Source of the DNA: Xanthobacteraceae bacterium
Lineage (GTDB): Bacteria > Pseudomonadota > Alphaproteobacteria > Rhizobiales > Xanthobacteraceae
Assembly (NCBI GenBank): GCA_022844485.1
Contig: JALHLQ010000032.1
Coordinates: 1-37,528 of the forward strand
Length of the DNA: 37,528 nucleotides
Direction of reading: 5' to 3'
Below the pieces are notes generated by a model. The model worked only from the letters and a program-made list of their open reading frames with translations, searched no databases and was not told the origin of the DNA. The position numbers were made by a program, and so were the translations under genes. Shown one piece after another: positions 8,722-17,901 of this stretch. Within the stretch, counting starts at the first letter, position 1; the number at the start of each line of letters is the position of its first letter.

Positions 8722-8791
8722 GTAGCCCGGCTTGAGCATCGCGAAAGCCGGGGAGGTCTTCCCGGGTTTCGCTGCGCTCAACCCAGGCTAC
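8722..8791. repeat. REP palindrome pair downstream of DMT transporter gene
   Basis: A divergent forward copy (8722-8752) and a reverse copy (8761-8791) of the palindrome found around the RAYT gene, eight bases apart, so the pair can fold as two hairpins or as one long stem. It lies six bases after the transporter stop codon. Confidence 0.85.
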
Positions 8792-8945
8792 GATCGGCTT
8801 CGCAATCCGGCCGCGCCGCAAGGCTTGCGCGGTGCTTTCTTCGGTCCTATTCGGAAGGGGAAAGGTGAGCTGGGCCATCCTCACTTTGGACACCTTTGCC
8901 GCGCCTCTTCCCGGGTGTTGAGCACGGGCGGGGAGTTTGGGTTCG

Positions 8946-10121
8946 ATGCGAAAGAAGAGCGTTGCCGCCGCCGCGCTGGCCCTTGGTGCCGGTGCGTTCG
9001 CGCTCGCCGCTTCCGTTATCGTCCATGCCCAAAGCTGGCCGCAAAATCCGCAGGGCTGGCCGCAAAATTCGGGTGCCCCGCCGGCGCCGCCAAGCCATCA
9101 AAACCCGGTCTGCGCACGGCTCGAGGGCCAGCTTTCGGCGCTCGATCGCGGCGTCGCCGATCCGGCGCGCGCCGAGCAGATCAAGCGCTACGAGGACGCG
9201 GCCGGGAAGCAGCAGTTCGAGCTCGACCGCCTGGTGGTGCAGGCGCGCCGCGCCGGCTGCGAGGGCTCCGGCTTCTTCCTGTTCGGCGGCCAGCCGCCGC
9301 AATGCGACGGGCTGAATGCGCAGATCCAGCGGATGCGCGTCAATCTCGACCGCATCACCATGGACATGCAACGCCTGCAAGGCGGCAACTTCGACCAGGC
9401 GGAGCAGCGCCGCGCGCTCCTCGTCGCGCTCGGGCAGAACGATTGCGGACCGCAATACCGGGCGGCGGCCGCGCCGCCGCGCCCGCGCGGCTTTTTCGAG
9501 TCGCTGTTCGGCGGGTTCCAGCAAAGTCCGGGGCCGGGGCCGGGACCGGGACCGGGGCCCGATTTCATCAATCCGGACGCAGCGGCCGGCACTTACCGCA
9601 CGATCTGCGTGCGCACCTGCGACGGGTTCTATTTCCCGATTTCGTTCGCGACGATGCCGGCGCGATTCCAGGAGGACGAGCAGACGTGCCAGCGCATGTG
9701 CCCGGCGACCGAGGTGGCGCTGTTTGCGCATCGCAATCCCGGCGAGGACGCTTCGCAAGCCGTCTCCATTCACGGCCGGCCCTACCGCGATCTGCCGAAC
9801 GCCTTTCGCTATCGCTCGGAGTTCAACCCCTCTTGCAGCTGCCGGCGGCCGGGACAGAGCTGGGCCGAGGCGATGGGCCAAAAGGACGAGACGGTCGAGC
9901 GCGGCGACATCGTGGTCACGGAAGATCGCGCGAAGCAGATGTCCTTGCCGGCGTCCGCCCGGACACCGGGCCGGCAGGATACGCGGCGCGACCAGCAAAA
10001 GAGCGCGCCCTCCTCGGTCGAGCCGGCCTCCCCTCCGCCTTCCGCGACGAACGAGCAGGCGACGCCTGCCGAGAAGCGCTCGGTGCGGACCATCGGTCCG
10101 CCCTATTATCCGACGCGCTGA
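8946..10121 (+). CDS. Secreted DUF2865-family protein
   Basis: A 391-residue protein. I chose the ATG at 8946 (GGGGAG ten bases upstream) over an in-frame TTG at 8937. A signal peptide (MRKKSVAAAALALGAGAFALAASVIVHAQ) precedes a WPQNPQGWPQN repeat and a helical, probably coiled-coil region (about residues 50-170). Then come a glycine-proline run (PGPGPGPGPGPDF, about 193-207) and the cysteine-rich DUF2865 domain (GTYRTICVRTCDGFYFPIS ... TCQRMCPATEVALF ... NPSCSCRRPGQSW). The paired cysteines suggest disulfides in the periplasm. The C-terminal 80 residues are charged and low in complexity. DUF2865 is widespread in Rhizobiales, but its function is unknown to me. The gene converges on gltX, with a single base between the two stop codons. 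Confidence 0.88.
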   Translation: MRKKSVAAAALALGAGAFALAASVIVHAQSWPQNPQGWPQNSGAPPAPPSHQNPVCARLEGQLSALDRGVADPARAEQIKRYEDAAGKQQFELDRLVVQARRAGCEGSGFFLFGGQPPQCDGLNAQIQRMRVNLDRITMDMQRLQGGNFDQAEQRRALLVALGQNDCGPQYRAAAAPPRPRGFFESLFGGFQQSPGPGPGPGPGPDFINPDAAAGTYRTICVRTCDGFYFPISFATMPARFQEDEQTCQRMCPATEVALFAHRNPGEDASQAVSIHGRPYRDLPNAFRYRSEFNPSCSCRRPGQSWAEAMGQKDETVERGDIVVTEDRAKQMSLPASARTPGRQDTRRDQQKSAPSSVEPASPPPSATNEQATPAEKRSVRTIGPPYYPTR

Positions 10122-10122
10122 T

Positions 10123-11469
10123 TCAACCGCCGCTCAAGCGCGAAAGCGCGCGTTCGCGTCCGATCAGGGGAAGCAGCGCCTTCAGCTCGGGGCCGTGCTC
10201 GCGTCCGGTCAGCGCGAGGCGCAACGGGCGAAACAGCGCCTTTCCCTTGCGGCCGGTCGCGTTCTTGACGGCGTCGCTCCACTTTGCCCAGGTGCCCTGA
10301 TCCCACGGCTCCTCCGGAAGCGTTGCCGCGGCGGCCTCGATGAGATCGCGGTCGGCGGGCTCGATAACCGGCGCAATCGCCTCGTGGACCACGCGCCACC
10401 AATCGCGCGCTTCGGCGAGCGTCGACAGGTTTCCTCTCACCGCGTCCCAGAATTCCTCGCCGCCGCTCACGCCAAGTGCGCCCAGCCGATCCTTCACCCC
10501 GGCATAAGACATGCGGTGCAGCGTGCGCGCGTTGAGCTGCGCTAGCTCGGCCTCGTCGAACTTCGCGGCAGAATGCGAGACATCGGCGAGATCGGCCTTG
10601 TGCAGGAGTTCGTCGAGACTCTCGACCGGCTCGACCGCATGCGAGGTGCCGATGAGAACGGCGAGCGCCGCGACCGCGCTCGGCTCGTAACCCTGCTCGC
10701 GCAACGCCTGGAGCGACAGATGGCCGAGCCGCTTCGACAGCCCCTCCCCGCTCGGCAGCGTGAGCAGGTTGTGATGCGCAAAGGCCGGCGGCGCGCCGCC
10801 CAGCCATTCGAACAACTGGATTTGCACGGCGGTGTTGGTGACGTGGTCCTCGCCGCGGATGACATGCGTCACGCCGAGGTCGACGTCATCGACGACCGAC
10901 GGCAGCGTGTAGAGATAGGTGCCGTCGGCGCGGATCAGCACCGGATCGGACAGCGACGCGCAGTCGATCGTCTGCGGGCCCCGGACGAGATCGTCCCATG
11001 TGACGGCGCGGTGATCGAGCAGGAAGCGCCAGTGGGGCCGGCGGCCTTCCGCTTCGAACTTGGCGCGGTCCTCCGCGGAGAGTTTTAGCGCCGCCCGGTC
11101 GTAAATCGGCGGCTTGTGCATCGCGAGCTGGCGGCGGCGGCGATATTCAAGCTCCTCCTCGGTCTCGTAGCAGGCGTAAAGCCGGCCGAGCGCGCGCAGC
11201 TTCTCGGCGGCCGCTCCGTAGCGGTCGACCCGTTGCGACTGGTGAGCGACGCGGTCGGGGACGATGCCGAGCCAGGCGAGATCTTCGGCAATGCCGCGCG
11301 CAAATTCTTCCGTGGAGCGTTCGCGGTCGGTGTCGTCGTAGCGGAGGATGAAGGTTCCGCCGCGGCGCTTGGCGAACAGCCAGTTGAACAGGGCCGTGCG
11401 CGCATTGCCGATGTGCAGCCGTCCGGTCGGGGACGGCGCGAAGCGGACGACAGGCGGGGGGTTGCTCAT
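10123..11469 (-). CDS. gltX: Glutamate--tRNA ligase
   Basis: A 448-residue class I aminoacyl-tRNA synthetase. The ATP-binding HIGH motif appears as [18 protein letters not shown] (HIGN at 19-22) and the KMSKS loop as EGLSKRLGH (LSKR at 244-247). [35 protein letters not shown] and the helical anticodon-binding C-terminus are all present. It charges glutamate onto tRNA-Glu. Alphaproteobacteria often carry two gltX genes, and the length and the LSKR loop fit the shorter of the two types, but the second copy is outside the window and its discrimination of tRNA-Gln cannot be judged here. It lies 22 bases after the cupin gene on the same strand and is probably part of the dgkA-nadE-cupin-gltX row. 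Its stop is one base from that of the convergent DUF2865 gene. Confidence 0.96.
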   Translation of the reverse strand: MSNPPPVVRFAPSPTGRLHIGNARTALFNWLFAKRRGGTFILRYDDTDRERSTEEFARGIAEDLAWLGIVPDRVAHQSQRVDRYGAAAEKLRALGRLYACYETEEELEYRRRRQLAMHKPPIYDRAALKLSAEDRAKFEAEGRRPHWRFLLDHRAVTWDDLVRGPQTIDCASLSDPVLIRADGTYLYTLPSVVDDVDLGVTHVIRGEDHVTNTAVQIQLFEWLGGAPPAFAHHNLLTLPSGEGLSKRLGHLSLQALREQGYEPSAVAALAVLIGTSHAVEPVESLDELLHKADLADVSHSAAKFDEAELAQLNARTLHRMSYAGVKDRLGALGVSGGEEFWDAVRGNLSTLAEARDWWRVVHEAIAPVIEPADRDLIEAAAATLPEEPWDQGTWAKWSDAVKNATGRKGKALFRPLRLALTGREHGPELKALLPLIGRERALSRLSGG

Positions 11470-11491
11470 CGGCGTCGACGCAAAGCGCGTT

Positions 11492-11899
11492 CTACTTTTT
11501 TCCCTTGCCGGCGTATTGCTCGTCCGTCACCTGCTCGAGCCACTCGACATGCGTGCCGTTCAAATGCTCCTGCAAGGCGATATGGACCATGCCGGTGTCG
11601 GGCGCGGCTCCGTGCCAATGCTTCTCGCCCGGCGGAATCCAGACGACGTCGCCGGGCCGGATCTCGCGGAGCGGCCCGCCCCAGGTCTGCGCGCGTCCGA
11701 ATCCGGACACCACGACCAGCGTCTGACCGAGCGGATGGGTGTGCCACGCCGTGCGCGCGCCCGGCTCGAAGGTGACGAAGGCGCCGCGAATCCGCGCCGG
11801 CTCGGGCGCCTCGATGATCGGGTCCTGCCGGACCGCGCCGGTGAAATATTCGGCCGGCATGCGACGCGAAGGTTTCGTTCCAGCCGCGATGATGTCCAT
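11492..11899 (-). CDS. Cupin protein resembling hydroxynitrile lyase-type cupins
   Basis: A 135-residue single-domain cupin. I chose the ATG at 11899 (AGCAGG just upstream); the in-frame extension to 11977 runs into a dispersed palindromic repeat and is not credible. The metal-binding motifs are [16 protein letters not shown] (two histidines and the glutamine) and [23 protein letters not shown] (later histidines). The run [15 protein letters not shown] ... [18 protein letters not shown] closely matches what I recall of the manganese-dependent cupin hydroxynitrile lyase from Granulicella and of related carboxymuconolactone-decarboxylase-associated cupins. The physiological reaction of such bacterial cupins is not settled, so cyanohydrin cleavage is a possibility rather than a call. 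It sits between nadE and gltX on the same strand. Confidence 0.88.
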   Translation of the reverse strand: MDIIAAGTKPSRRMPAEYFTGAVRQDPIIEAPEPARIRGAFVTFEPGARTAWHTHPLGQTLVVVSGFGRAQTWGGPLREIRPGDVVWIPPGEKHWHGAAPDTGMVHIALQEHLNGTHVEWLEQVTDEQYAGKGKK

Positions 11900-11926
11900 G
11901 TCCTGCTTCCCTTTGAGGGCGATGAG

Positions 11927-11967
11927 TGATCTCTTCTGAAAACCGGTACCCACTTTTGTGGATCGTG
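11927..11967. repeat. Dispersed palindromic repeat, diverged single copy
   Basis: Contains CTGAAAACCGGTACCCACTT followed by TTGTGGATCGTGC, a diverged copy of the element tandemly repeated at 24540-24725. It lies between nadE and the cupin start and may form a weak hairpin in the transcript. Confidence 0.7.
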
Positions 11968-11983
11968 CGCCAGTCAAAAAAAG

Positions 11984-13747
11984 TCAAAAATCGACAGCGT
12001 CGCTCTTGGCGGAGGCGCCGCCCCGCAGGAGCGTACGGTCGGGCGCGGGCAAAGGCGCCCCGGTATCGCGAAAACGGTTCGTGATCGGATAACGGCGATC
12101 GCGGCCGAAGCTCCGTAACGTCACCTTGACCCCGGGCGCAGCCTGCCGCCGCTTGTATTCGGCGAGGTGCAGCATGCGCTCGACCTTCACAACCGTATCG
12201 CGGTCGAATCCCGATGCGACGATGGCCGCCACCGGCTCTTCGCCCTCGACGAGGCGTTCGAGGATCGCATCGAGCACATCATAGGGCGGCAAGGAATCCT
12301 GATCGGTCTGGTTTTCGCGCAGCTCCGCCGTCGGGGCGCGTGTCAGGATGTTCTCGGGGATCACCCGTCCGCACGGGCCGAGCGCCGCCTCCGGTTTCCA
12401 GGCGTTGCGCAGCCGCGAGAGGCGATAGACCTCGGTCTTGTAGAGGTCCTTGATCGGATTGAAGCCGCCGTTCATGTCGCCGTAAAGCGTCGCGTAGCCG
12501 ACCGACATTTCCGATTTGTTGCCGGTCGTCACCAGCATCTGGCCGAACTTGTTGGACAGCGCCATGAGGAGGGTGCCGCGCGCCCGCGCCTGCAAATTCT
12601 CCTCGGCGACATCGCGCGGGCGGCCTGCAAAGAGCGGCGCCAGCGCCTGTTCGAACCCCTCCACCGCGCTTGCAATCGGCAGCGTGTCATAGCGGATGCC
12701 GAGCGCCTTTGCGACCAAGGCGGCGTCAGTCAGCGATTCCTGCGAGGTGAATTTGTAGGGAAGCATGAACGCATGCACGCGCTCGGGGCCGAGCGCGTCG
12801 ACGGCCATCGCCGCGCAGAGCGCGGAATCGACGCCGCCCGAAAGCCCAAGGACCACGCCGGGAAATCCGTTCTTGTTCACGTAGTCGCGCAAGCCGAGCA
12901 CGCAGGCGGCGTAGTCGGCCTTGTCGGTCTCTTCCGGAGGGTGAACCGGCCCGTCAGCGCATCGCCATGTTCCCCGTTCGCGCGTCCAATGCGTCGTCAC
13001 GACCATCTCGCGAAAGGCAGGAAGATCGAAGGCAAGCGAGCGGTCGGCGTGAAGCGCGAAAGAGGCGCCGTCGAACACAAGCTCGTCCTGTCCGCCGACC
13101 TGATTGACATAGACGAGCGGCAAAGCGGACTCGGTGACGCGCGCCACCGACATGCTGAGCCGCACGTCTTCCTTGCCGCGCCAGTACGGCGATCCATTCG
13201 GGACGATCATCATCTCGGCCCCGGTCTCGCTCAGGCATTCGACCACGTCCTCGTAGTCGCCGCCCCATTCCGACCAGATGTCCTCACAGATCGGCACGCC
13301 GATGCGCACGCCCCGCACCCTCACCGGACCCGGCACCGGTCCGCGCGCGAACACGCGCCGTTCATCGAAGACGCCATAGTTCGGCAGGTTGACCTTGAAG
13401 CGCACCGCGGCGATGACGCCCGCTTCGAGCGCGCAATAGGCGTTGTAGAGTTTGCCGTCGTCGATCCATGGCGCGCCGATCAGGACTGCGGGGCCGCCGT
13501 CCGCGGTCTCGCGCGCCAGCGTCTCGATCTGCGCGCGGCAAGCCGCCTGGAAGGCCGGTTTCAAGACCAGGTCCTCGGGCGGATAGCCGGAGATGAAAAG
13601 CTCGGTGAAAGCGACGACGTCGGCACCCTGGGCGGCGGCCTCGGCGCGCGCGCGGCGAGCCTGCTCCGCGTTGCCGGCGAGGTCGCCGACAGTCGGATTG
13701 AGCTGCGCCACGGCGATGGCGAGACGGTCCGCCGGCCTATCGTTCAT
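11984..13747 (-). CDS. nadE: Glutamine-dependent NAD+ synthetase
   Basis: A 587-residue two-domain enzyme starting at the ATG at 13747; an upstream extension has no family support. The N-terminal nitrilase-type glutaminase shows the catalytic triad E49 (FTELFISGYPPEDL), K118 (FKVNLPNYGVFDERR) and C154 (GVPICEDIW). The C-terminal synthetase has the PP-loop GLSGGVDSAL (SGGVDS 303-308), then NKFGQMLVTTGNKSEMSVGYATLYGDMNGGFNPIKDLYKT and the RAPTAELRENQTDQDSLPPYDVLD segment. It converts nicotinic acid adenine dinucleotide to NAD+ with ATP, using ammonia from glutamine channelled between the domains, in the cytosol. All key residues are present. It follows dgkA by 43 bases, and the cupin gene follows after 84 bases containing a palindromic repeat. 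Confidence 0.96.
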   Translation of the reverse strand: MNDRPADRLAIAVAQLNPTVGDLAGNAEQARRARAEAAAQGADVVAFTELFISGYPPEDLVLKPAFQAACRAQIETLARETADGGPAVLIGAPWIDDGKLYNAYCALEAGVIAAVRFKVNLPNYGVFDERRVFARGPVPGPVRVRGVRIGVPICEDIWSEWGGDYEDVVECLSETGAEMMIVPNGSPYWRGKEDVRLSMSVARVTESALPLVYVNQVGGQDELVFDGASFALHADRSLAFDLPAFREMVVTTHWTRERGTWRCADGPVHPPEETDKADYAACVLGLRDYVNKNGFPGVVLGLSGGVDSALCAAMAVDALGPERVHAFMLPYKFTSQESLTDAALVAKALGIRYDTLPIASAVEGFEQALAPLFAGRPRDVAEENLQARARGTLLMALSNKFGQMLVTTGNKSEMSVGYATLYGDMNGGFNPIKDLYKTEVYRLSRLRNAWKPEAALGPCGRVIPENILTRAPTAELRENQTDQDSLPPYDVLDAILERLVEGEEPVAAIVASGFDRDTVVKVERMLHLAEYKRRQAAPGVKVTLRSFGRDRRYPITNRFRDTGAPLPAPDRTLLRGGASAKSDAVDF

Positions 13748-13790
13748 AAGATCAGGTCTAGCGCGGGGGGCAGTAGGGGGCAAATGCGCC

Positions 13791-14156
13791 TCACCACAGG
13801 CCGGCAAATTCGCCGAGCGCGAGCAGCCACACCAGAGCGGCTATGACGATCGTTCCGGCTACGGCGGCAGACCCCATATCCTTTGCCTTTTCGATCAGCG
13901 GACGGTGATCGCGCGCCACCTCGTCGGCGAGCTTCTCGATGGCCGTATTGAGGAGCTCGACCGTGAGGATCAGCACATGCACCGCGATCAGCAGCACGCG
14001 TTTCCAAGGGTCGGGGGTGATCAGGAAGGCGACCGGCACCGCAAAGACAAGAACAGCGAGTTCCTGGCGCATGGCGGCTTCGCTCGCCACGGCGGCGCAA
14101 AACCCGCGCCACGTATTGCACGTGGCGCGCCAAATTCGGTTCACCGGCTTGCCCAT
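13791..14156 (-). CDS. dgkA: Diacylglycerol kinase, prokaryotic membrane type
   Basis: A 121-residue protein of the small trimeric DgkA family. Three transmembrane helices are visible (about 32-47, 53-70 and 98-117), with an N-terminal amphipathic helix. The conserved motifs VELLNTAIEKLADEV (E67, N70, E74 by family analogy) and EKAKDMGSAAV (K92, D93) form the active site at the membrane face. The enzyme phosphorylates diacylglycerol to phosphatidic acid and so recycles lipid by-products of periplasmic glucan or lipopolysaccharide modification. It is the first gene of the minus-strand row that continues with nadE 43 bases downstream. In other bacteria dgkA is sometimes replaced by undecaprenol kinase variants; the motifs here fit the Gram-negative DgkA. 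Confidence 0.95.
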   Translation of the reverse strand: MGKPVNRIWRATCNTWRGFCAAVASEAAMRQELAVLVFAVPVAFLITPDPWKRVLLIAVHVLILTVELLNTAIEKLADEVARDHRPLIEKAKDMGSAAVAGTIVIAALVWLLALGEFAGLW

Positions 14157-14167
14157 CGTTCAATGAA

Positions 14168-14191
14168 AGGGCGCGGCATCGGCCGCGCCCT
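14168..14191 (-). terminator. Hairpin terminator after the beta-propeller gene
   Basis: A perfect 10 bp stem, AGGGCGCGGC (14168-14177) and GCCGCGCCCT (14182-14191), with a four-base loop. On the minus strand it is followed by a short TTTC run. It separates the beta-propeller gene from dgkA. Confidence 0.6.
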
Positions 14192-14212
14192 CTGTGTTCA
14201 CGGATCGGCCGC

Positions 14213-15367
14213 TCAACGCGCCGTCCCGATGCCGGCCGGGCCGCCGGCCACCTTCACGCGGCCGGTTTCGCTGAGCTTCTGGCCGTCGAAAGCAAAGGCG
14301 ACGATTTCCTTCTCCATCATGCATTGAACCAGCAGCGTCCGCGAGTCCGCGCTCCAGGCTGCGCCCTGACACCAGCCGCCGACCTTTGCGTCGGCGACCC
14401 GCACGAGCTTGCCGCCGGCGAGGCGATAGACCACCACGAGACCGTGGTCGTTGAAGAAGGGCGAGTTCTTCGGCTTGTTGGATCCGTTCATCACCGTGAC
14501 GGCGACATGCAATCCGTCCGGAGCGATTTTCAAGCCCTCCGGGGTTTGGCCGACACTCACGGTGTCGATCGTGCGGGGCGGTTTGGCCTTGAGGTCGATC
14601 AGGCTCAGCGTGTCTGAATCTCCGCCGCCGATCCCGATATTGCCCACCGCCGCAACGTCGCCGTTGCTGGCGATGTCGAGCGGATAGGGCCGCAGCCCCG
14701 CATGCACATCGCGCTTCGTGTATTCGACCTTGGCGCCGTCGATGGCGAGCACCGAGATCTTGTGATCGCCGTCGCGCGTGACCAGCGCGGTTCTATCGTC
14801 GGGCGAAAATGCGATGGCGCTTGGGCCCGACCGGGCGTCTCCCAATTGCACTTTGCCGGCGGGCGTGAGCGTCTGTCCGGACAGCGTGAACACCGACACG
14901 GTGCCCTCGGAGCGGTTTGCGACAAGCACGAGGTTGCCGGCGCGGTTGACGGCGATGCCCGCCGCTCCGGCGCCGGCCTCGACCGTTGCAACGACGGCGG
15001 GCGGCGAGGCTTTCAGGTCGATCACCGTCACCTTGTTGTCCGGAATGGTCTTCTTCGGATCCGCCGGGTCGATCTTTGTCGCTGCCGTCACGATGGCGAG
15101 GCTTTCGTCGCCCGTGACAGCCACGCTCGAGGGCGGCCCGACGACGCTGGTCGGCGCGCGGATTTCCGCAATGACCTTCGGCGGCGACTGCTTGAGGTCG
15201 ATGATGCTGACCGTGTCGGCCGGCGGATCGTTGAGGACGTTCACGACCCCATCGACGAGGACCACCTTGGAGTCGTTTGCGGAGACAGCAAGCTGGGCCA
15301 TGGTCGCAACCGGGACGAATGGAAGGGTGAAAGCGGATAGGAACAGTAGGGTCCAGCGATTCATCAT
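14213..15367 (-). CDS. Secreted beta-propeller (YncE-like / lactonase-type) protein
   Basis: A 384-residue protein with a signal peptide (MMNRWTLLFLSAFTLPFVPVATMA, cleavage near residue 24), started at the ATG pair 15364-15367 behind GGGAGG. The mature part consists of repeated beta-propeller blades: VSIIDLKQSPPKVIAEI, VTVIDLKASPPAVVATV, VSVFTLSGQTLTPAGKV, ISVLAIDGAKVEYTKRD, LSLIDLKAKPPRTIDTV and VVVYRLAGGKLVRVADA, interspersed with the phrases GNLVLVANRSEGTVSVF and APDGLHVAVTVMNGS. This fits the YncE or 6-phosphogluconolactonase-like seven-blade family. No catalytic or metal site is identifiable, so I describe it as a periplasmic propeller of unknown ligand. It stands alone between two hairpin-forming regions, with a strong hairpin downstream at 14168-14191. 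Confidence 0.88.
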   Translation of the reverse strand: MMNRWTLLFLSAFTLPFVPVATMAQLAVSANDSKVVLVDGVVNVLNDPPADTVSIIDLKQSPPKVIAEIRAPTSVVGPPSSVAVTGDESLAIVTAATKIDPADPKKTIPDNKVTVIDLKASPPAVVATVEAGAGAAGIAVNRAGNLVLVANRSEGTVSVFTLSGQTLTPAGKVQLGDARSGPSAIAFSPDDRTALVTRDGDHKISVLAIDGAKVEYTKRDVHAGLRPYPLDIASNGDVAAVGNIGIGGGDSDTLSLIDLKAKPPRTIDTVSVGQTPEGLKIAPDGLHVAVTVMNGSNKPKNSPFFNDHGLVVVYRLAGGKLVRVADAKVGGWCQGAAWSADSRTLLVQCMMEKEIVAFAFDGQKLSETGRVKVAGGPAGIGTAR

Positions 15368-15432
15368 GGAAGCCTCCCTGCGCGCCCGGCTTCTGGTTCA
15401 GACCGCGGGCTGCGCTCCGCAACAAGCATAGC

Positions 15433-15477
15433 GCGTGATTGCGAAAAGTGGATGCCGGTCTTCGGAAAAGATCACGC
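15433..15477. repeat. Dispersed palindromic repeat, single copy
   Basis: Outer arms GCGTGAT (15433-15439) and ATCACGC (15471-15477) enclose GCGAAAAGTGGATGCCGGTC and TTCGGAAAAG. In reverse orientation this matches the element repeated at 24540-24725. It lies between the DAHP synthase 3' end and the start of the beta-propeller gene. Confidence 0.7.
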
Positions 15478-15507
15478 GATCGACTCTCTCGCAGCCCGAT
15501 GGGCCGG

Positions 15508-16896
15508 TCAGAGACCGGCCGCCGCGGGCAAAGGCTTCGTCTTGGCCGCCCGCTCCTGCTTGATCAGCTCGGCAAGCAGGAACGCCACCTCGATCGACTG
15601 CTCCGCGTTCAGCCGCGGGTCGCAGAAGGTGTGATAGCGGTCGTTCAGGGCCTCTTCGCTGATCGCGCGCGCACCGCCGGTGCATTCCGTCACATTGCTT
15701 CCCGTCATCTCGAGATGCACGCCGCCGGCATAGCTCCCTTCGGCCTGATGCACGGCGAAGAAGCCCTTCAGCTCCTGCATGATCTTGTCGAAGGGGCGGG
15801 TCTTGTACCCGCTCGCGGAGGTGATGGTGTTGCCGTGCATGGGGTCGCAGGACCAGACGACGATCTTGCCCTCGCGCTGCACGGCGCGAATGAAGGCCGG
15901 CAGATGATCGCCGACCTTCTCCGCGCCGAAACGGCCGATCAGCGTCAGGCGTCCAGGCTCATTCTCGGGATTGAGGATGTCGATCAGGCGGAGCAGCTCG
16001 TCCGGCTTGAGCGAGGGGCCGCATTTGAGTCCGAGGGGATTCTTGATCCCGCGCGCGAATTCGATATGCGCGTTTTCAGGCTGGCGCGTGCGGTCGCCGA
16101 TCCAGAGCATGTGGCCCGAGGTGCAATACCAATCGCCCGACGTTGAATCCACACGCGTCATCGCCTGCTCGTAGCCGAGCAGCAGGGCTTCATGGCTGGT
16201 GTAGAAATCGGTGGTGCGCAGTTCCGGATGGCTCTCCGGATCGAGGCCGCAGGCGCGCATGAAATCGAGCGCCTCCGAAATCCGGTCGGCGAGCTCCATG
16301 TAGCGGCGCGACTGGGGCGAGTCCTTCACAAAGCCCAGCATCCATTGATGCACGCTGGCGAGATTGGCGTAGCCGCCTTGCGCAAATGCGCGCAAGAGGT
16401 TCAACGTCGCCGCCGACTGACGGTAGGCCGAGAGCTGCCGACGCGGATCGGGCCGGCGCGTTTCCTCGGTGAAGGCAAGATCGTTGACGATGTCGCCGCG
16501 ATAGCTCGGCAGCTCCACGCCGTCGACCGTCTCCGTGGGCGAAGAGCGAGGCTTTGCGAACTGGCCGGCTATGCGGCCGACCTTCACCACCGGCGACGCC
16601 GCCGCGAAGGTCAGGACCACCGCCATCTGCAGCAGCACGCGGAAGAAGTCGCGGATATTGTCGGGATGGTGCTCGGCAAAGCTCTCGGCGCAATCGCCGC
16701 CCTGAAGCAGGAAAGCCTCGCCGGCGGCGACGCGCGCCAGCGATTTCTTCAGCGCACGCGCCTCACCCGCAAACACCAGCGGCGGGAAGGTCGACAGCCG
16801 CTTCTCGACATCGGCAAGCGCCGCCAGGTCCGGATAATCGGGGACCTGGAGGATGGGCTTCTTGCGCCAGCTATCGGGCGTCCAACGCTCGGGCAT
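15508..16896 (-). CDS. 3-deoxy-7-phosphoheptulonate synthase, class II
   Basis: A 462-residue class II (plant-type) DAHP synthase; the ATG at 16896 directly follows an in-frame GTG that is an alternative start. It condenses phosphoenolpyruvate with erythrose 4-phosphate in the first step of the shikimate pathway. Family motifs are complete: the metal cysteine in [20 protein letters not shown], the phosphate-binding [26 protein letters not shown], the metal histidine in [12 protein letters not shown], the glutamate in [15 protein letters not shown] and the aspartate in [16 protein letters not shown]. The protein lacks the N-terminal extension and the chorismate-mutase-binding features of the mycobacterial form and has the usual proteobacterial length. 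It is monocistronic in this window, divergent from the hydrolase at 17041. Confidence 0.96.
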   Translation of the reverse strand: MPERWTPDSWRKKPILQVPDYPDLAALADVEKRLSTFPPLVFAGEARALKKSLARVAAGEAFLLQGGDCAESFAEHHPDNIRDFFRVLLQMAVVLTFAAASPVVKVGRIAGQFAKPRSSPTETVDGVELPSYRGDIVNDLAFTEETRRPDPRRQLSAYRQSAATLNLLRAFAQGGYANLASVHQWMLGFVKDSPQSRRYMELADRISEALDFMRACGLDPESHPELRTTDFYTSHEALLLGYEQAMTRVDSTSGDWYCTSGHMLWIGDRTRQPENAHIEFARGIKNPLGLKCGPSLKPDELLRLIDILNPENEPGRLTLIGRFGAEKVGDHLPAFIRAVQREGKIVVWSCDPMHGNTITSASGYKTRPFDKIMQELKGFFAVHQAEGSYAGGVHLEMTGSNVTECTGGARAISEEALNDRYHTFCDPRLNAEQSIEVAFLLAELIKQERAAKTKPLPAAAGL

Positions 16897-17040
16897 CACT
16901 GAACTCTCCCCCGCTTGCCTTCGGCGTGAGGCCTGATCGGCGGGCGCCGCCTTATATCAGAGCGGAGGCCGAAAACGCCAGTTTCGAAAACCGGCGGAGC
17001 CCGTTAAGGATTTGCACAGGCTGACGGACGAGAGGACGGC

Positions 17041-17901
17041 GTGCCCGAGATTTTCGCCCAGGACACGACCATCGCGGCCCGCGACGGTTTCGCGCTGGCG
17101 GCATCCGTCTTCACGCCCGACATGCCGCCCCGCGCGGCCGTGGTCGTCAATTCCGCGACAGCCGTGCCGCGCAAGATCTACCGGCCCTTTGCGGCCTATC
17201 TCGCCGAGCAGGGCTTCGCCGTTCTCACCTACGACTACCGCGGGACCGGGGGCTCGAGGCCGCCGTCGCTGAAAGGCTTTCCGGCGCGCATGCGCGACTG
17301 GGCGGCGCTCGATGTCGCCGGCGCGCTGGACCATATGCGCCAGGTCTGGCCGCGGCTTCCGCTGCATGCGGTGGGCCATTCCTTCGGCGGCCAGGCGATC
17401 GGACTCGTGCCGAACAATTCGGAGATTTCGCGCAGCCTGCTGGTCGCCTCCCAGGCCGGCTATTGGCGGCTGCTTGCGGGCGCCGAGAAGTACCGCGTCT
17501 ACCTCCTGCTCCGCCTTGTCGTGCCGCCGATCGCGCGCATGGCCGGCTACGTGCCCGGCGCGCGGCTTGGGCTTGGAGAGGATCTGCCGAGGGACGTATT
17601 TCTGGAATGGGCGCGCTGGTGCATGCTTCCGCGCTACTTCTTCGACGATCCGACGCTCGATGCCCTCGAGAACTTTCCGTCCTATCGCGGCGCGCTGCGC
17701 GCGATCGGACTCGAGGACGACCCCTGGGCGACGCCGCCGGCCATCGGCCTCCTGACCTCGGGATTCACCGGCACGAAGCCGGAGCGCGTGCACATCCATC
17801 CGCGCGACGTCGGCGCGCGCAAGATCGGACACTTCGGATTCTTCCGCCCCGAGCACCGCGACACGCTCTGGCGGGAGGCGGCAGCGTGGCTGCGGGGGTG
17901 A
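17041..17901 (+). CDS. Alpha/beta hydrolase family protein
   Basis: A 286-residue protein starting at GTG. It shows the alpha/beta-hydrolase fold: the oxyanion region VVNSATAVPRKIYRPFAAYL, the strand GFAVLTYDYRGTGGS, the nucleophile elbow VGHSFGGQAIG (S114) and a late histidine in KIGHFGFFRPEH. A probable acid residue lies in the region EDDPWATPPAIG. The motif arrangement resembles predicted serine aminopeptidase / YheT-like hydrolases that act on acyl or peptide substrates, but the true substrate is unknown. A lid region (about 145-215) is rich in hydrophobic and aromatic residues (YRVYLLLRLVVPPIARMAGY), which suggests a lipid-like substrate. The stop codon abuts that of the convergent gor gene with no intervening base. 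Confidence 0.88.
   Translation: MPEIFAQDTTIAARDGFALAASVFTPDMPPRAAVVVNSATAVPRKIYRPFAAYLAEQGFAVLTYDYRGTGGSRPPSLKGFPARMRDWAALDVAGALDHMRQVWPRLPLHAVGHSFGGQAIGLVPNNSEISRSLLVASQAGYWRLLAGAEKYRVYLLLRLVVPPIARMAGYVPGARLGLGEDLPRDVFLEWARWCMLPRYFFDDPTLDALENFPSYRGALRAIGLEDDPWATPPAIGLLTSGFTGTKPERVHIHPRDVGARKIGHFGFFRPEHRDTLWREAAAWLRG

Noticed and set aside
11900..11977. N-terminal extension of the cupin gene
   Set aside because: The extension runs into a dispersed palindromic repeat and is absent from the family; the ATG at 11899 has its own ribosome-binding site.
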